DNA of 64,000 bases from Alistipes shahii WAL 8301 (GTDB taxonomy: Bacteria; Bacteroidota; Bacteroidia; Bacteroidales; Rikenellaceae): positions 2,666,001 to 2,730,000 of the forward strand of contig NZ_CP102253.1 in NCBI RefSeq assembly GCF_025145845.1, read 5' to 3'. The notes beneath the pieces are model-generated. The model did not search any database, was not told the origin of the DNA, and was given only the letters and a program-made list of their open reading frames with translations. The position numbers and the translations under genes are program-made. Below are positions 62,827-64,000 of the stretch, piece after piece; the stretch's first letter is position 1; the number at the start of each line of letters is the position of its first letter.

Positions 62827-62834
62827 TAAATTTG
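62827..62834 (+). promoter_or_regulatory. -7 box for the restriction-modification module
   Basis: TAAATTTG (TAnnTTTG), 31 nt before the ATG at 62866. No clear -33 element. Confidence 0.45.
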
Positions 62835-62865
62835 CCAAATAATGACAAATTGAAAAAATATTCGA

Positions 62866-63174
62866 ATGTTATTCGCTCAAAAGATCAAAGCGGCCAGAGT
62901 CCGAAGCGGATTGTTGCAAAAGCAATTGGCTTCGGCTTTGAATATAGATGTCCCTATGTATAGCCGAATAGAACGCGGAGACAGGCAAGCTAAAAAGGAG
63001 CAAGTGGTATTGCTTTCGGATATCTTGAATATCGAACGGGAAGAGTTGTTGAGCCTTTGGATTGCGGATAAGATAAATGCAATTATCGGAGACGATAAAA
63101 ACATTGCAGATAAAGCGTTGAAGACTATAATTGACAATAGAAATGGAAATAAAGACTATACACACGCTTATTAA
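62866..63174 (+). CDS. XRE-family HTH regulator, controller-protein-like
   Basis: A 102-residue protein with a five-helix XRE DNA-binding domain at about 5-65 (KIKAARVRSGLLQKQLASALNIDVPMYSRIERGDRQ and following helices). The C-terminal 35 residues are short and charged. It overlaps the start of the downstream methyltransferase gene by 32 nt, so the two are translationally linked. Small XRE proteins in this place are usually controller (C) proteins that delay endonuclease expression in type II restriction-modification systems. Confidence 0.85.
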   Translation: MLFAQKIKAARVRSGLLQKQLASALNIDVPMYSRIERGDRQAKKEQVVLLSDILNIEREELLSLWIADKINAIIGDDKNIADKALKTIIDNRNGNKDYTHAY

Positions 63175-64000
63175 CGGAGATAGCAGGAATCTTTCTCTTA
63201 TGCCGGACAAATCCGTCCATCTGATCATTACGTCGCCCCCGTATTGGCAATTGAAAGATTATGGGAGTGATGGGCAAATAGGATTTCATGATAGTTACGA
63301 AAGTTATATCAACAATCTGAATATGGTCTGGGCGGAGTGCAATCGAGTATTGCATGACGGTTGCCGTTTGTGCATAAATATAGGAGACCAATTCGCTCGT
63401 TCCGTCTATTACGGACGTTATAAAGTGATTCCCATAAGAACCGAAATCATACGTTTTTGCGAAGCTCTCGGAATGGATTATATGGGAGCCGTAATTTGGC
63501 AGAAGCAAACAACGATGAATACGACAGGGGGAGGAGCTGTTATGGGTAGTTTTCCTTATCCTCGAAACGGTATTTTGAAAATAGATTACGAATTTATCCT
63601 AATTTTCAAAAAACAAGGTAAGGCTCCCGTTCCCGCTATTGAGCAAAAGCAATGTTCGGAAATGACAAAAGATGAATGGAATACATTTTTTGCTTCCCAT
63701 TGGAATTTCGGTGGGGCTAAACAAGACGGACACATTGCGGTATTTCCTGAAGAATTGCCGCACCGTTTGATAAAAATGTTCTCTTTTGCTGGAGAAACGG
63801 TATTCGATCCATTCATGGGTAGCGGGACTACGGCTTTGGCAGCGCGTAATCTGCAACGTAATTCTATCGGGTATGAAATAAATCCCGATTATAAAAAATA
63901 CTATGAGGAAAAGGTCGCTTCATCCTTTTCGTTCGGCAATGTAGAATATAGATACAGCAACGATAGATCTGTTTTCGACATGGACGAAAAGAAGAAAACT
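63143..64000 (+). CDS. Type II DNA methyltransferase, beta class, partial at right edge
   Basis: The frame is open for 286 codons to the end of the window without a stop. The catalytic motif TSPPYW is at residues 30-35, and the SAM-binding motif DPFMGSGTT comes later, at 222-230. That motif order defines the beta class; SPPY rather than DPPY favours N4-cytosine methylation but N6-adenine is possible. It starts inside the HTH gene (overlap 63143-63174). A restriction endonuclease gene is expected just beyond the window. Codon use is much more AT-rich than in the chromosomal genes to the left. Confidence 0.88.
   Translation, partial: MEIKTIHTLINGDSRNLSLMPDKSVHLIITSPPYWQLKDYGSDGQIGFHDSYESYINNLNMVWAECNRVLHDGCRLCINIGDQFARSVYYGRYKVIPIRTEIIRFCEALGMDYMGAVIWQKQTTMNTTGGGAVMGSFPYPRNGILKIDYEFILIFKKQGKAPVPAIEQKQCSEMTKDEWNTFFASHWNFGGAKQDGHIAVFPEELPHRLIKMFSFAGETVFDPFMGSGTTALAARNLQRNSIGYEINPDYKKYYEEKVASSFSFGNVEYRYSNDRSVFDMDEKKKT

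Larger units (their letters stand above)
58920..64000 (+). mobile_element. Integrative mobilizable element carrying a restriction-modification module (runs off the window)
   Basis: From about 58,920 the composition becomes visibly richer in A and T, and the genes are of foreign type: tyrosine integrase, RhuM-like protein, MobV relaxase, HTH controller-like protein, DNA methyltransferase. There are no conjugation (tra) genes in view, so it would depend on a helper for transfer. The left boundary is approximate, set between the susC start (58850) and the integrase (59146); the right end is outside the window. No matching att repeat can be identified from one end. Confidence 0.75.

Overview
The window looks like chromosome of a GC-rich member of the Bacteroidales, most like Alistipes. 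This is inferred from paired SusC/SusD outer-membrane uptake genes with many accessory lipoproteins, a fused MurF-alanine racemase, a Bacteroidetes-type LptD, and repeated matches to the Bacteroidetes promoter (TTTG, about 19-21 bp, TAnnTTTG). No rRNA is present; there is one tRNA (Gln, CTG). No CRISPR array was seen.

Region 1 (1-19,990) holds two tail-to-tail SusCD operons that meet at a strong bidirectional terminator (4286-4317). The plus operon enters from the left: SusD end, secreted endonuclease/exonuclease/phosphatase (EEP) lipoprotein, DUF5689-like lipoprotein. The minus operon starts at a consensus promoter near 19,988 and runs EEP lipoprotein, jelly-roll lipoprotein, SusC, SusD, two paralogous DUF5689-like lipoproteins, metallophosphoesterase. 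The enzymes visible are all phosphoesterase or nuclease folds and none is a glycoside hydrolase. A nucleoside:H+ symporter follows at 20,397. I infer a locus for scavenging nucleic acids or another phosphodiester. Its roughly 300-nt leader contains a 16-bp hairpin followed by a U-run (attenuator or small-RNA terminator) and a nine-base C tract.

Region 2 (20,190-48,700) is mostly core genome: tRNA-Gln, nucleoside symporter, ferredoxin-nitroreductase, LptD, N-acetylmuramoyl-L-alanine amidase, MlaD-like protein, MutS2, MurF-Alr, RsmI-like methyltransferase, GrpE-DnaJ, MutL, rhomboid protease, membrane EEP protein, M3 peptidase, aspartate ammonia-lyase, YhcH-family protein, Bcr/CflA-type efflux pump, UDP-glucose dehydrogenase and flavodiiron protein. 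Two AT-rich inverted-repeat elements sit in this part, and each supplies the end or start of a neighbouring reading frame.

Region 3 (48,818-58,850, minus strand) is a SusCD operon of a different kind: SusC, SusD, a beta-sandwich lipoprotein, an S8 subtilisin-like lipoprotein and a small lipocalin-like lipoprotein. This suggests protein or peptide use. The SusC signal peptide is encoded across a nine-base G tract, a possible slippage switch.

Region 4 (about 58,920 to the right edge) is a foreign, more AT-rich integrative mobilizable element. It carries a tyrosine integrase, a RhuM-like small protein, 16-bp tandem repeats, candidate oriT hairpins, a MobV relaxase, and a restriction-modification module (controller-like HTH protein overlapping a DNA methyltransferase that runs off the window). 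It is inserted directly upstream of the region 3 susC gene.
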